Positions 54,683 to 64,000 of a DNA stretch of 64,000 nt are shown here, piece after piece; the first letter of the stretch is position 1; each line of letters opens with the position of its first letter. The DNA is from Gyrodactylus bullatarudis (taxonomy: Eukaryota; Platyhelminthes; Monogenea; Gyrodactylidea; Gyrodactylidae). The stretch lies in the NCBI GenBank assembly GCA_012064415.1, contig SSNU01000234.1, positions 100,598 through 164,597 on the forward strand, given 5' to 3'. The translations under genes were made by a program, and so were the position numbers. The notes under the pieces are model-generated. The model saw only the letters and a list, made by a program, of their open reading frames with translations. It was not told where the DNA came from and made no database searches.

Positions 54683-54969
54683 TTTACACGTAAGTAAAGC
54701 TTAAACAAGAACGATTTAACTCTAATATTGAATTGAACATATTGTTTTAGCATGAGAATTAATATCAAGACAATTTAAATTTAAACCACTGTTTTTGATA
54801 TTATAACAATGATATAGAAATTTATTTATTGGTGTGGCCTTCTCTGTACTGTGGATACTTTTAATTAAGGGCTGATATTTAATTAGATTATCAAAAACCG
54901 TTGACTTCTCTGGATTTTCAATTTTATTCTCAGTTGTAAATGTTACTGGGGCAGAAGACTGGAGGTCAT

Positions 54970-56300
54970 TTAGGGGAGGCGTAGTTGCTCACTTTTTTCA
55001 ATTGTCACTCTAACTTTGCTTTCATTGGGTTTCTGGGTGGAACTGCAAATAGGAAAATTTTCAAGTAGCTTTTCAGCTCTAATAAGCTTACTTTTGTTTG
55101 TAAACCTGCTTTTTCCAGTAAGGTCTAACTTAGTGGCCAGGATTTTTTGCTTACACCGAGCTGGGTTTAACTTTTTGATGAAATGGGCTTCAGCTTTCTT
55201 TAAGGCATCTGCTTTCATCTTTGGAGGATCATTGGGGTTTGCTTGAAATAGGATGCTGAAGTTGTTCTTTCAAGTGCTCTTGCGCCGCAGAAACTTTGTT
55301 GCCAGGAGTTAAGTGTCCCTTGATCCTCGCTTTCACTGGTCTGACTGTTTGACCTACACAGGCTGAACGGCATATGCATTTGAATAAGTAGATTACAAAT
55401 TTATTCTCAAGCCATGGGACTGGATCTTTGCTTAGATCTGGAATGAGCTTTGTCGTTTTTGGAAGAATTTGAAGTTCGTGCTCTGGAAATGTTTTCTATG
55501 TAGATGAAATTTAAATTCTATGGATATGAAATGGGACCCTTTCAGGAGAATAAAATACCAAATGCTAATTCTTTGCACGTTGAAATTTGTAGTTGTATAA
55601 GAAGGATTGATTACTCATTAATATTTCCAGTTAATCGTTGAATATTTCAGTATGATTATAGGGGAAAGAGTGATGTAAGCTATAATTACAGTTGTTCCCC
55701 AATTGTGGGTGTTAATAAGGGGGAGGGTATAGGTCAAAAGTGGGAAAGACGAAAAAGAGAAAAATCATTTTTTAATCCAAAATCAAAACTGCTCCAATGT
55801 TTGAGAGTGTTTTATGAGACAAGAAATGAACGAATCTGGTATTTTTATTAGATAGAAAGAATCAGCAGAAAATTCTCTATTGAATGAATCAAACTTGACC
55901 GAATTTTATTTTTTTGGAAAGTTTGACACTCATAAACCTACTTTATAGTAGCTATACATTATTTTACTCAACTTAAAAGGGGCAGAGAGGAGAGGGATAG
56001 GTTTGTTACATTTTTTATAGAGGTACAACTGTAGTTGTTTAATATCTGATGGGCAGCGTCTCCTTTAAACGGTACTTTTAGATAAATCGGCGTGAGCTCC
56101 TCGACATCTTCATCTGCCTTGACCTTTACATTGGAATGTTTATTAATGAAAGCCTCAGGATACCCGTCTTTTATTAATAACTCCTTAAATATTTCTTTGT
56201 CCTTCACTTTGTTCATATCTGATGTGTTAACCTTTCAATTTTTAGGAACTCATTCCTCACCAAGCTCTTTTTCTGGCACACAGGACTGAAACTAAGGAGA
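54970..56300 (-). mobile_element. Remnant of a Penelope-like retroelement (GIY-YIG endonuclease type)
   Basis: On the minus strand, segments in different frames follow the order of a Penelope-like element 3' region. About 56300-56230 has SLVRNEFLKIERL; 56216-55968 has ELLIKDGYPEAFINKHSN and PIYLKVPFKGDAAHQIL, resembling the post-RT linker. About 55498-55250 has VIYLFKCICRSACVGQTVRP then ARIKGHL, a GIY-YIG-like endonuclease core, and 55240-54970 has KAEAHFIKKLNP, the usual end of that domain. Frameshifts and stops separate the pieces, and no RT core remains. Clearly dead. The family assignment rests on motif order, not on a full-length match. Confidence 0.65.
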
Positions 56301-56831
56301 TAAATGACTTGTGCAGCTACTGATTTCTTCCTTCTAGAATATGTAGATTAAAAATACCTTACGAACCTATTTCTATTTGGAATTGCATTCAAACGGCTCA
56401 AAATTTACATTCTAATCGATCGTAATAGAAAAATTCATTGAAAATAGTTAGCGCTTATTCAAAAATCGGCATTTTCAACTGTGATTTGGGGTATGTAAAC
56501 GAAATTTAAAATACATGATTTAATAGGAACTTTTTTAAGCTGAAAATTCTCTTTAAAGTTTAAAATGAGCTCTATACATCCGAATATTAAAAAATTGTCT
56601 GTCTAAGATTTAACGATTCAAATTTTAGACAATTTTTAAAAATAAAAACGACCGAATTAGAGATTGAGACATACAAAAATTGCTGGCAGAAAAAAAATTT
56701 GTATCCCTCTTTATTTTGATTGTTTAAACTTTAAAATACCTCTCTAATTCAATAATAATTTCATTGATAAATAAATATTTTTATAAAATGAATGATATTT
56801 GTGAGAAAAAATCATAAATATTCAATAGACA
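56301..56831. other. Gene-free AT-rich interval
   Basis: I see no exon, repeat arm or RNA gene; it presumably contains the promoter of the plus-strand hexokinase-like gene. Confidence 0.5.
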
Positions 56832-58333
56832 ATGAACGAAATCAAAAACTTGTTGATGAATAGTTCCATCTTAAGTGAACAAATAAAAGAAAATGCAACT
56901 ATATATTTCTCTTCCAAGAATCTGGAAACGCTATCTGAAAAGATGAAAAAATTTTATTACACCCTGGTACCTTTGAAAATCAGTTAGTGTAATAAATTAA
57001 TTGTATTTATCAAGTTCAGAGCGTTAATGGAACAGCAGCGAGTAATATAATTTTTTCTAATAATTGAAACAAAAAAGTTGAAAGAAACCTTCTCATATTC
57101 AACATTGGGAGTACTGATTATCGGGTAACGTTGCTCAGATTTTTTGAAAACGAACTAATCTATCTAAACTCGCACGTATTAAACACACCCTTAGAGTTAT
57201 TGGAGGGTAATTCAGAGAATGTAATTTTCGATTCAATCATGATGTAAAATTTACAGTATATTTCCAGCATTTCCAATTCAATCAGTACATATTTCAAAAA
57301 CAAGAAATTAACCGTAGAAAATACCGAGGTGAACTGGTACTTTACATATCCGACAAATGACTTTAAATTGAGTCGAAAGACTCTAAATGAATGGATCCTA
57401 CCAAAGAAAATGAGAAACACTCTGGGAATTTCTCTAAATAAACAGCTTAAAGAGGCCTTAATGAGCAATGGGCTACATGTTAATCCAAAAATTATTACAA
57501 ATCAATATACAAACAATTTTACAGTGAAGAGCAACGAGAAAAGTGTTATGATGTCAATATTCATTGGTGAGATGATTTAAATCGATGACCAAGTTCTTTA
57601 TTCTATCTATTAGAGAATGGAATAAATATTTCCTTTGTGACCAATGTGTCATTTGAGAGGAAGAGTCTCTACCCCTCCATTTTGTACAACATCGATATGG
57701 ACTTTTCCTTTGAAAATGGAACATTTACTGAGTTCATCCTGGCCAACGAGAATGAGGCTGGCTGTCTGAAAAATTTGTTTAGGGAAAAGAAAATACCCTC
57801 TCTTTACAATGAGATGATGGCCAAGGTATTAGTTGACCAGGGCCTAGACGAGTGCCTTGTTAGAAACCTTAAACGATCAACCATTTTTGATGATATTCTA
57901 GTCAGGTAAGAAATTGTATCACAAATTTCCTTGTAAATTTTCAAAAGCTTCGAAGGAGATAATAAAATCAATTTCGGAGATATCTTGACAGAGAATGGTC
58001 TCGACAAGGGTGGCTTAGACGAATCTCTCTGGGATCTATTTAGAGAGAAATTTGAATTATTGATGACCAAAGCTGCCACTATATTGGGGATTAGTTGGTT
58101 TCTTTCTGAATCTCATTTTAGGTGTTTATGGCCTGATTAGGGCACTGGATAGAGATTCAGTTGATATTGAAATATCTGGAAGCTGGATTTTCAAATCAAA
58201 GTTTTTCATTGAAAAGTTGACTGAAATTCTTGTATTAATCAATTCACAGATTATAGTAAATTGTTATAATCCCTTTTATATGAGTATAGGTCAAGATATC
58301 AACAGAGGAATGATTCTATGGTTGATTAATTAG
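56832..58333 (+). CDS. Divergent hexokinase-fold protein, probable pseudoenzyme (A)
   Basis: Seven exons (56832-56966, 57020-57041, 57078-57243, 57268-57566, 57614-57905, 57948-58093, 58122-58333) total 1272 bases, giving 423 residues, the size of a 50-kDa hexokinase. The order of elements follows hexokinase: IFNIGSTDYRV where DLGGTNFRV binds phosphate, YFTYPTND for the FSFPC strand, LNEWILPKKM for the WTKGF loop, and a segment GLDECLVRNLKRSTIFDDILVSFEG, then LGISVYGLIRAL, and VDIEISGSWIFK for the GVDGSVYK strand. The catalytic NDT motif is replaced by NQY (in IITNQYTNNF) and the GTG.NA glucose loop is not recognisable. Catalysis is therefore unlikely; a structural, regulatory or sugar-binding role is possible. 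The 22-base second exon is the weakest part of the model. Confidence 0.6.
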
Positions 58334-58364
58334 AGAAATAGATTTGTATTTTATTGACAATCTT

Positions 58365-61300
58365 TTATTCATTTTTCAAATTTTCAGGTTCAATCTCTTG
58401 AGTGTCAACGCTTTCCTCATTTTCCTGATTAGCAGCAGTGACATATTCACTGCTCTGAGGAATTTCAGGAGTTCTTATGGATCTTTTGGATGGTTCAGTT
58501 ATAACAGATTCGTAGTTTTGAACATGAGTATTTTTCTCTTCCGAATCTTCATCAGATAACAAGTCTTGCTTTTCTTCCCCAATAGATTCTTGAGAATTGT
58601 CTACTTCATTAAATATTGAAATATCAAGATTTTTCATGTCACTTAGCACCAAAGATTCTAAAAATAGAAAATAAAGAGTTGTAGTTTTTTTCAAGTGAGC
58701 ACATTTTTTTGAACATTTTGTTTAGTTAAAACTTTATATTTTTTGATGATCCTTAACCCTTGCTCTGTTAGATTTCAAAGCGAGTCCATCTATGGTTATC
58801 GTATACTACAATCAGGGAGGGGGTTTTATGTTTTTTTAGCCTCGGAAACCACACCATTTACCATAATTGAGAATTTCCAAAGTGAGGATTAAAAAATAGA
58901 ATAACAACGAAAGCATAAAAACTCACTTGGATCATCATCATAAAGGCTGATTGACCGACTGACGCTGACCTAAAAAAAGCAAGTGTATAAAAGAGATGGG
59001 AAAACCTACACTGCTGAAATAGTCTCTTTTCATGCTGTAGAGAATTTCTCTTTTAATTTTAAGCTAAAAAGCAAGATGAGTATACATAGTTAACCAACCG
59101 ATTTAGGCAGGAACGCGTAAGGTATTTCATAGCGTACTTTTGGCTAAGGGGAAAATAACCAAGAAGGAATTTACTTGATAATAATTCTTACAGGCAGATA
59201 CAGCTGCAGCTAATCCACGTAGTCGAATGGAATTACAATCATATAGAATGAAATTTTTCCCTCCCAAGAGTTTATCAACCATGTACTCGATCATAAATAA
59301 AGCTGTTGAATTATTTTTAATCAAAGATCCACCCAGACCGATTATACAGTCAGTAGAGCCTAAAGCGCTAACCATAGCGGCAAGAACTTGGATGATTAAT
59401 ATATAGTAGTAAATTATCCTTCTCACTTATTCCAATCACATGACATGATCTTCTTATAATACATCTTGCCAAATGTTGCACTTTTCGAAAGTCATCCTTG
59501 CTAAAGGAGCAACGAATCACTATGATGAAGCTCTCTTCGACAACTATGTAATTTTCATTGCGAAATAAACTAAATGAGAGAGATTATCCTTTGACGTGTA
59601 AAATAAATTACCTCTGATTACATATGAATGGAGAAAATATAATACTGGAAGGACTGTCGATTTTATCCGGCATCTTTCCATTGAGAACTTCCTTTGCTTT
59701 TATTAGTCGGATGAGGGAACGACGAAAAACTTCACTCATCCCCTTGAGGCTGATGAATTTTGAGAGAATTCTCTGGCTCTCGTCACTCTCCCGGTTAATG
59801 CAATGATCCACTTTCGTCATGCACTCCATAAATGAGTAGTCTCCGATTTTGTCAACGTTCAAGTTGATCAATTTCTTCTCTCCATTAATCTCATCTACAT
59901 ACACTACTGACAATTGACTATCTGAAATGAGAATGTATCAACAACAATATCGATAGTTTCATAGTAAATGGGTTTGTTTTCGTTTTCTAAATAAAAGTTA
60001 TTCTGAATGAATCTGGGAAAAAATTATGAAAAATTAGGATGCATTTTAAATTGGCGTACTTTTTTCAAACTTTGAATTGAAACAGCGGCCAGTTCTACTG
60101 GAATAATGATGACTCTACAAATATAATACAGGAACGCCAGTAATCCCATCCGTCCCAAAGTGACGGATTTCTTTATCCAATGAAAAATTCTGAGAATGGC
60201 TAATCAAACTAATCTATAACACAGTATAACAAATTTTTGCATAGTGCAGCACCTATACTTACAGAGGTTAACTAGAAATATTTCGTTCTAGGTGCTTAGG
60301 TAATGTATATCCCATAGGAGCGTCTTATTTGGTAATGGATTAGCCCATGTCACTGAATGTTACAGCTTACTAATGGATCCCACCGAGACTGGTACGATGC
60401 TCTGAGAGTTTCTTTCGTACCAGTCTGTAACATTCAGCGATATGGGCTAATCCATTACCAAATAAGACGCTCCTGTGGGAAATATTACCTAAGCACCTAG
60501 AACGAAATATTTCTAGATAACAAATTTTAACCTTTTTTAATAACCAACGTGAAAATTTCAAAATGATAGAGAATACCAATTTGATCTCAAATCCAAAATA
60601 AAAAAATATTATCAACTCATTCACGAGATATTCAAGAGAGAAAGAAAATAGCATAGAGATTCGAATATAAAAGTTACAAGTTTGTTAAATACGCCATCTG
60701 ATTCAGGATAGAACTCTCTAGGAAATTTTGCAGAAAAAAATCTAATGTGGATTATTTCACTGAGAAATTTTCATCATTCGAGCTATTTATAACACCTGTA
60801 ATAAGAGGATATCTATAGTAGAAAATCTGCCTTAAACATGAAGATTCTTGCTTATTTTTCTTCGAATCTATATGCTGTAGAGAGAGGAGAGTGATGTCAA
60901 AAATTCTTTTTTTCTCGAATATCTCGTAAATGAGTTGATAATATTACTTTATTTTGAATTTGAGATCAAATTGATATTCTCTATCATTTTGAAGTTTTTA
61001 GGTTGGTTGAAATTTTTGTTATACTGTGTAATGAAAAAAAGTTCAGTAGTTCAGTGATGCATTGCATATAAATAAAAAGAAATTGTTTTTTTATGTTGGA
61101 AAAATGATTAGAAAGGCCCATCACTGGAGAAAGGCGAGTACATACCAAAGTTAACTCCGAATTTGGCAGTTTTGAAAAGAGACAAGAGTCCACATAAATA
61201 TGCTAGGGAAAGACAACTCATGACATGTATATGGACCTCATATCCCTTGGCTGTTAGGGCGTTGGTCAAATGCTCCTTCAAAGACAACGCATTCATGTTT

Positions 61301-61991
61301 GATACTTGTAGGCTTCCATTCCAGCTGATAAACTGACCATTATTAATTGAGGTCTGGTTCATGGAATAGCCAAACGTCCAGCCAAAGTCTATTCTTTTGG
61401 GATTGATTTTCCTCGACTTGACAAACTTGTCAAATATTTCTGCTAGATAGTTGAAAAACTAGCAGAGAATATGAAAGTTAGGAAATAAAGTTACTTCAGT
61501 TGCATTGCCAATCCTTATATTCAAGGGAAACTGGTGATGATCACAGTCTATTTCAGAGTGGAGATTACCATTAAGATCACAGGTGCCGATATTAATCTCT
61601 CGTTCAAATATTTCTAGCATGATTATCTTGCCATAAGATGTCTGCGAAGGAATGTCCAACAGAAAATTGGGACTATAATCAATAGTCTTTGTAGATTTAA
61701 TAATGGGCTGTTGGCTATCCTGAATCTCCACATCTGAAGACTTCTTTTCGAAATCTTTCATCTTGATTTTTTTCAAGGATGAAAATTCCCTTTTGAATTT
61801 CTCAAATAAGGCATTTCTCTTGTGGTAAGGGCGATTAAACTTTCTGCATATTCTATTCAAGCAGGGCTACATTAATGTGTGATAATTAGAAAAAAATTAA
61901 TTACTAGAAACGATAATTCTTCATTGTTCAGGACATTTCGAATAGATTTTGATTCAAGATGAGAACTAGTCAGATTCTCATGAGAGATCAT
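58365..61991 (-). CDS. Divergent hexokinase-fold protein, probable pseudoenzyme (B), with acidic C-terminal tail
   Basis: Nine exons (61991-61905, 61866-61495, 61458-61146, 59921-59612, 59530-59427, 59386-59175, 59063-59010, 58969-58927, 58657-58365) total 1788 bases, giving 595 residues, with all phases consistent. N-terminal helices are followed by YGKIIMLEIFEREINIGTC (phosphate-1 strand), IDFGWTFGYSMNQTSINNGQFISWNG (the FSFPC...WTKGF region), INLNVDKIGDYSFMECMTKVD (the NVEWGAFGD region), LAAMVSALGS, IIGLGGSLIK (GVDGSVYK) and a C-terminal RLRGLAAAVSA (GSGKGAALITA). The catalytic NDT site reads MSCLS, and the Glu of the EWGAFG block is gone. The last 145 residues are an acidic, Ser-rich extension unlike hexokinases. 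A 1.2 kb intron contains nested transposons. Confidence 0.62.
60220..61031. mobile_element. TIR element split by a younger MITE
   Basis: The left end 'acacagtataacaaa' and the right end (reverse complement of about 60900-61031) match, then continue together through 'atgatagagaata' and 'tttgatctcaaat' to about 60655. The left arm is interrupted by the element at 60268-60520. Non-coding, in a hexokinase-like gene B intron. Confidence 0.7.
60268..60520. mobile_element. MITE of 253 bp with arms of about 97 bp, nested insertion
   Basis: The arms 60268-60365 and 60424-60520 are near-identical inverted repeats beginning TTAACTAGAAATATTTCG / TTATCTAGAAATATTTCG; the loop is about 58 bp. A single arm of the same family lies at 22214-22286. 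It interrupts the left arm of the larger element 60220-61031, so it inserted later. Confidence 0.85.
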
Positions 61992-62085
61992 GGAGTATAA
62001 GTAAAGTTGCAAAATTATATCAGAGATTCATTAAAGTTTTTTTCACAATGATCAAGTAATTTATTAAAAAAAATAAGTAAAAAAA

Positions 62086-63898
62086 TCAACAAATCTTGTA
62101 AGAAAAAAGGGATTTTGAGTGTTCCTCATAAAGAGTTTTATCTTTTTGGCTGATTTGATTTGTGAAATCCAGGCGATTTACGTAGTCCTAAAAAAGAACA
62201 AGGTATTAAGAATAGAAAACACCAAAGGGCAGCACTATGATTGTATTATCAAAATTTTTTTACACGCAATTGGAATATACCTCATACAATTGTTCATCCT
62301 TTCCATTGCACTTTGGCGAGGTTACATGAATATCTGTATCATCAGAATTATTATTTTGATCTTGTCTTGACTCATCGAAATATTCATCTTTTAATAAGCA
62401 ACAAGTTATGAGAGAAAGAGAGTAACCAATCTTACAACTTACAAAATATTTTATCTGGTTTCTTGTTAATTTTGAAGTTATAAAACTTTTCAATCCTCTT
62501 TTCAAACCAATTTTCACCTGAAATAATAAAAAATCTAATTCATAGCAAATAACATACATGAAATTGAGGTGTCAAAGAAGGATTCTGAATCCAATGAAGG
62601 ACTCCAGACAGCCTGAGCAATTTCTAACGGTCTATTCTTATTGAAGAGACAAGAATTTGTTGGAAATATGGTTAGATAATCATCAAAATTATCCATTGAC
62701 TCTCTAAATAATCAAAAGGGTTAGAATGAGAAGATAATTTTTACTCTGTGAGTGCTCACTCTTCGGAAGAATTATTCTCATCCTCTTGCATGGACTTGCG
62801 CTTCTTAGTTTGTTCCCCATCTCTTAGCCAAAATTTGTCGATAATTGAAGTAAATTTGTAGGACCTTTCATTTGCTATAGAGAAATAGATTCACTAAATA
62901 TTACCTAAGTAATATTATTTGTAAAAACTTATTACTATGAGAGATAGATTTTGCTATCTATCGGACATGGTATTCTCCTTAGAATTCTCAGTGTTGTTAT
63001 GAGGAATAACATAAATTTCCATTGTTTTTCTAAATATTTTTTTCTGTCAGAGTAAGTCTTACAAAATTATTTATTTTATGGTTCGTCAGACCTTGTTTGT
63101 TTTACTGTACTGGCAAGGGGTTATTTTCCCTTATGGTCTGTATATAATGCTCTATCTTTTCTCATTCAACACAGTTTTTATCTAAAATATATTTTACTTC
63201 AGAGCATGTATGTACATCAGAATAAACAACATAAGAGTATCCATTTTAACGTTTAACTATTCTAATTTGATATTAAAAATTTACATCTGGACAATATTTG
63301 TCGTGAATCTATTTTTTCTGGTGCCTCTCAAATCTTCTCTATTATGCTTTCGAAAAGCAGCATCAACAGAATCCAGATCAGAAAACATAGCTCTCTCTTT
63401 TAAATGAGAATTTTCATTTTATAGCCAATTGTAAATATTTAGAAAAACAATGTTATTCCTCATAATAACACACTGTGTTAGTTGAATAACAAATGGTTAG
63501 TAAACATAATAGAAATAATCATTCTCAGAAGAACCATTTTAGGAGAATACCATGTCCGATAGACCATAACGGTAAATACCCCTTTTGCAAAGGTAATGTT
63601 TATATTTTAAAGGTTTTCACAGGGATCTCAAGATTAATATAGTATCTAAACATGAGATATCTGAATTCAACATTATTCGAGAGTTTATAAAAACAACAAG
63701 GAATTCTTCATAGATAGATCTTTTAACAATTGAAGAACATTGAAAACATGAAAATAAATTTAGTAAAAACATCAAGAATAAACATTTGAATGCAGCTAGC
63801 CATGCGGAACGTGTTAAGCTTTGCATTATTGCTAGGTGTAATGTTATCAATAGTTGACTTACAATCTTTTCTAACTTCTTCGACAAGATCAAAATCTA
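62086..63898 (-). CDS. Unrecognised acidic protein, 5' partial
   Basis: Candidate exons on the minus strand: 63898-63864 (DFDLVEEVRKD, phase fits), about 62873-62759, about 62702-62561, about 62520-62443, about 62388-62282 and 62192-62086. The stop is at 62086 and AATAAA follows near 62065. The protein has a Lys/Arg patch (TKKRKSMQEDE), an acidic Ser run, aromatic segments (FWLRDGEQ, ENWFEKRIEKFYNFK) and a short charged tail. I recognise no family. The first visible exon is separated from the rest by a roughly 1 kb intron holding a TIR element, and the true 5' end lies outside the window. It ends 95 bp upstream of the hexokinase-like gene B start, same strand. Confidence 0.5.
62958..63562. 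mobile_element. Degenerate TIR element of about 605 bp
   Basis: 'ctatcggacatggtattctcc' at the left is matched by the reverse complement of the right end, and the shared 'gttattcctcataa' block lies inside both arms. Arms are imperfect (indels), about 90-140 bp. It is non-coding and lies within the intron of the unrecognised minus-strand gene. Confidence 0.7.
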
Positions 63899-64000
63899 TG
63901 CCTGATCAAGATTGAAAAAATTGGTTAAACATGATAAATTTTGTCTCTAATTGGAGATTTGTACAATTCAAATAACAATAATATATTTCTTAGCTTTTAT

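Overview
The window is nuclear DNA of an animal. It is AT-rich, its genes are split by spliceosomal GT-AG introns, and it encodes clear metazoan orthologues: a Ste20-type SLK/LOK kinase, EAPP, Vps13D, a YY1/pho-type zinc-finger protein, a septin, ribosomal protein L9, a mitochondrial Xaa-Pro aminopeptidase and MYDGF. The base composition, very short introns, piggyBac, Penelope-like and TIR elements, and hints of spliced-leader trans-splicing would suit a small arthropod such as a parasitic copepod. No gene here fixes the species, so that is a guess.

Layout. 1-4851: SLK/LOK-like kinase, minus strand, 3' end outside the window. 5148-5991: IQ-motif coiled-coil protein, minus. 6152-27883: a tight same-strand run of FAM185A-like, EAPP and a very large Vps13D-like gene. 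One 4 kb intron of the Vps13D gene holds a decayed piggyBac copy with intact TTAA-flanked ends plus a second TIR element. 27884-36267: repeat-rich, with a beta-1,4-galactosyltransferase-family gene, a small secreted Cys-rich protein gene with a tRNA-derived SINE in its first intron, and two TIR elements. 36268-49370: one long minus-strand gene for a YY1/pho-type zinc-finger protein with large low-complexity extensions and two introns of about 4 kb. 49747-54682: five compact genes (unrecognised 175 aa protein, septin, RPL9, XPNPEP3, MYDGF), packed divergently or tail to tail. 54970-56300: remnant of a Penelope-like retroelement. 56832-61991: two convergent genes that both read as very divergent hexokinase-fold proteins lacking catalytic signatures. 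62086-63898: the 3' part of an unrecognised minus-strand gene.

Three points stand out. First, the two hexokinase-like pseudoenzymes face each other with 31 bp between their stop codons. Second, many introns are only 24-30 nt long; they were inferred from protein continuity and reading-phase bookkeeping across several independent genes. Third, 3' splice-site-like sequences sit directly before the ATG of downstream genes in the FAM185A-EAPP-Vps13D run, with only 27 bp between the first two genes, which suggests operon-type trans-splicing. Exon models were made by eye from splice sites and phase; no database search was possible, so family names rest on recalled motifs.
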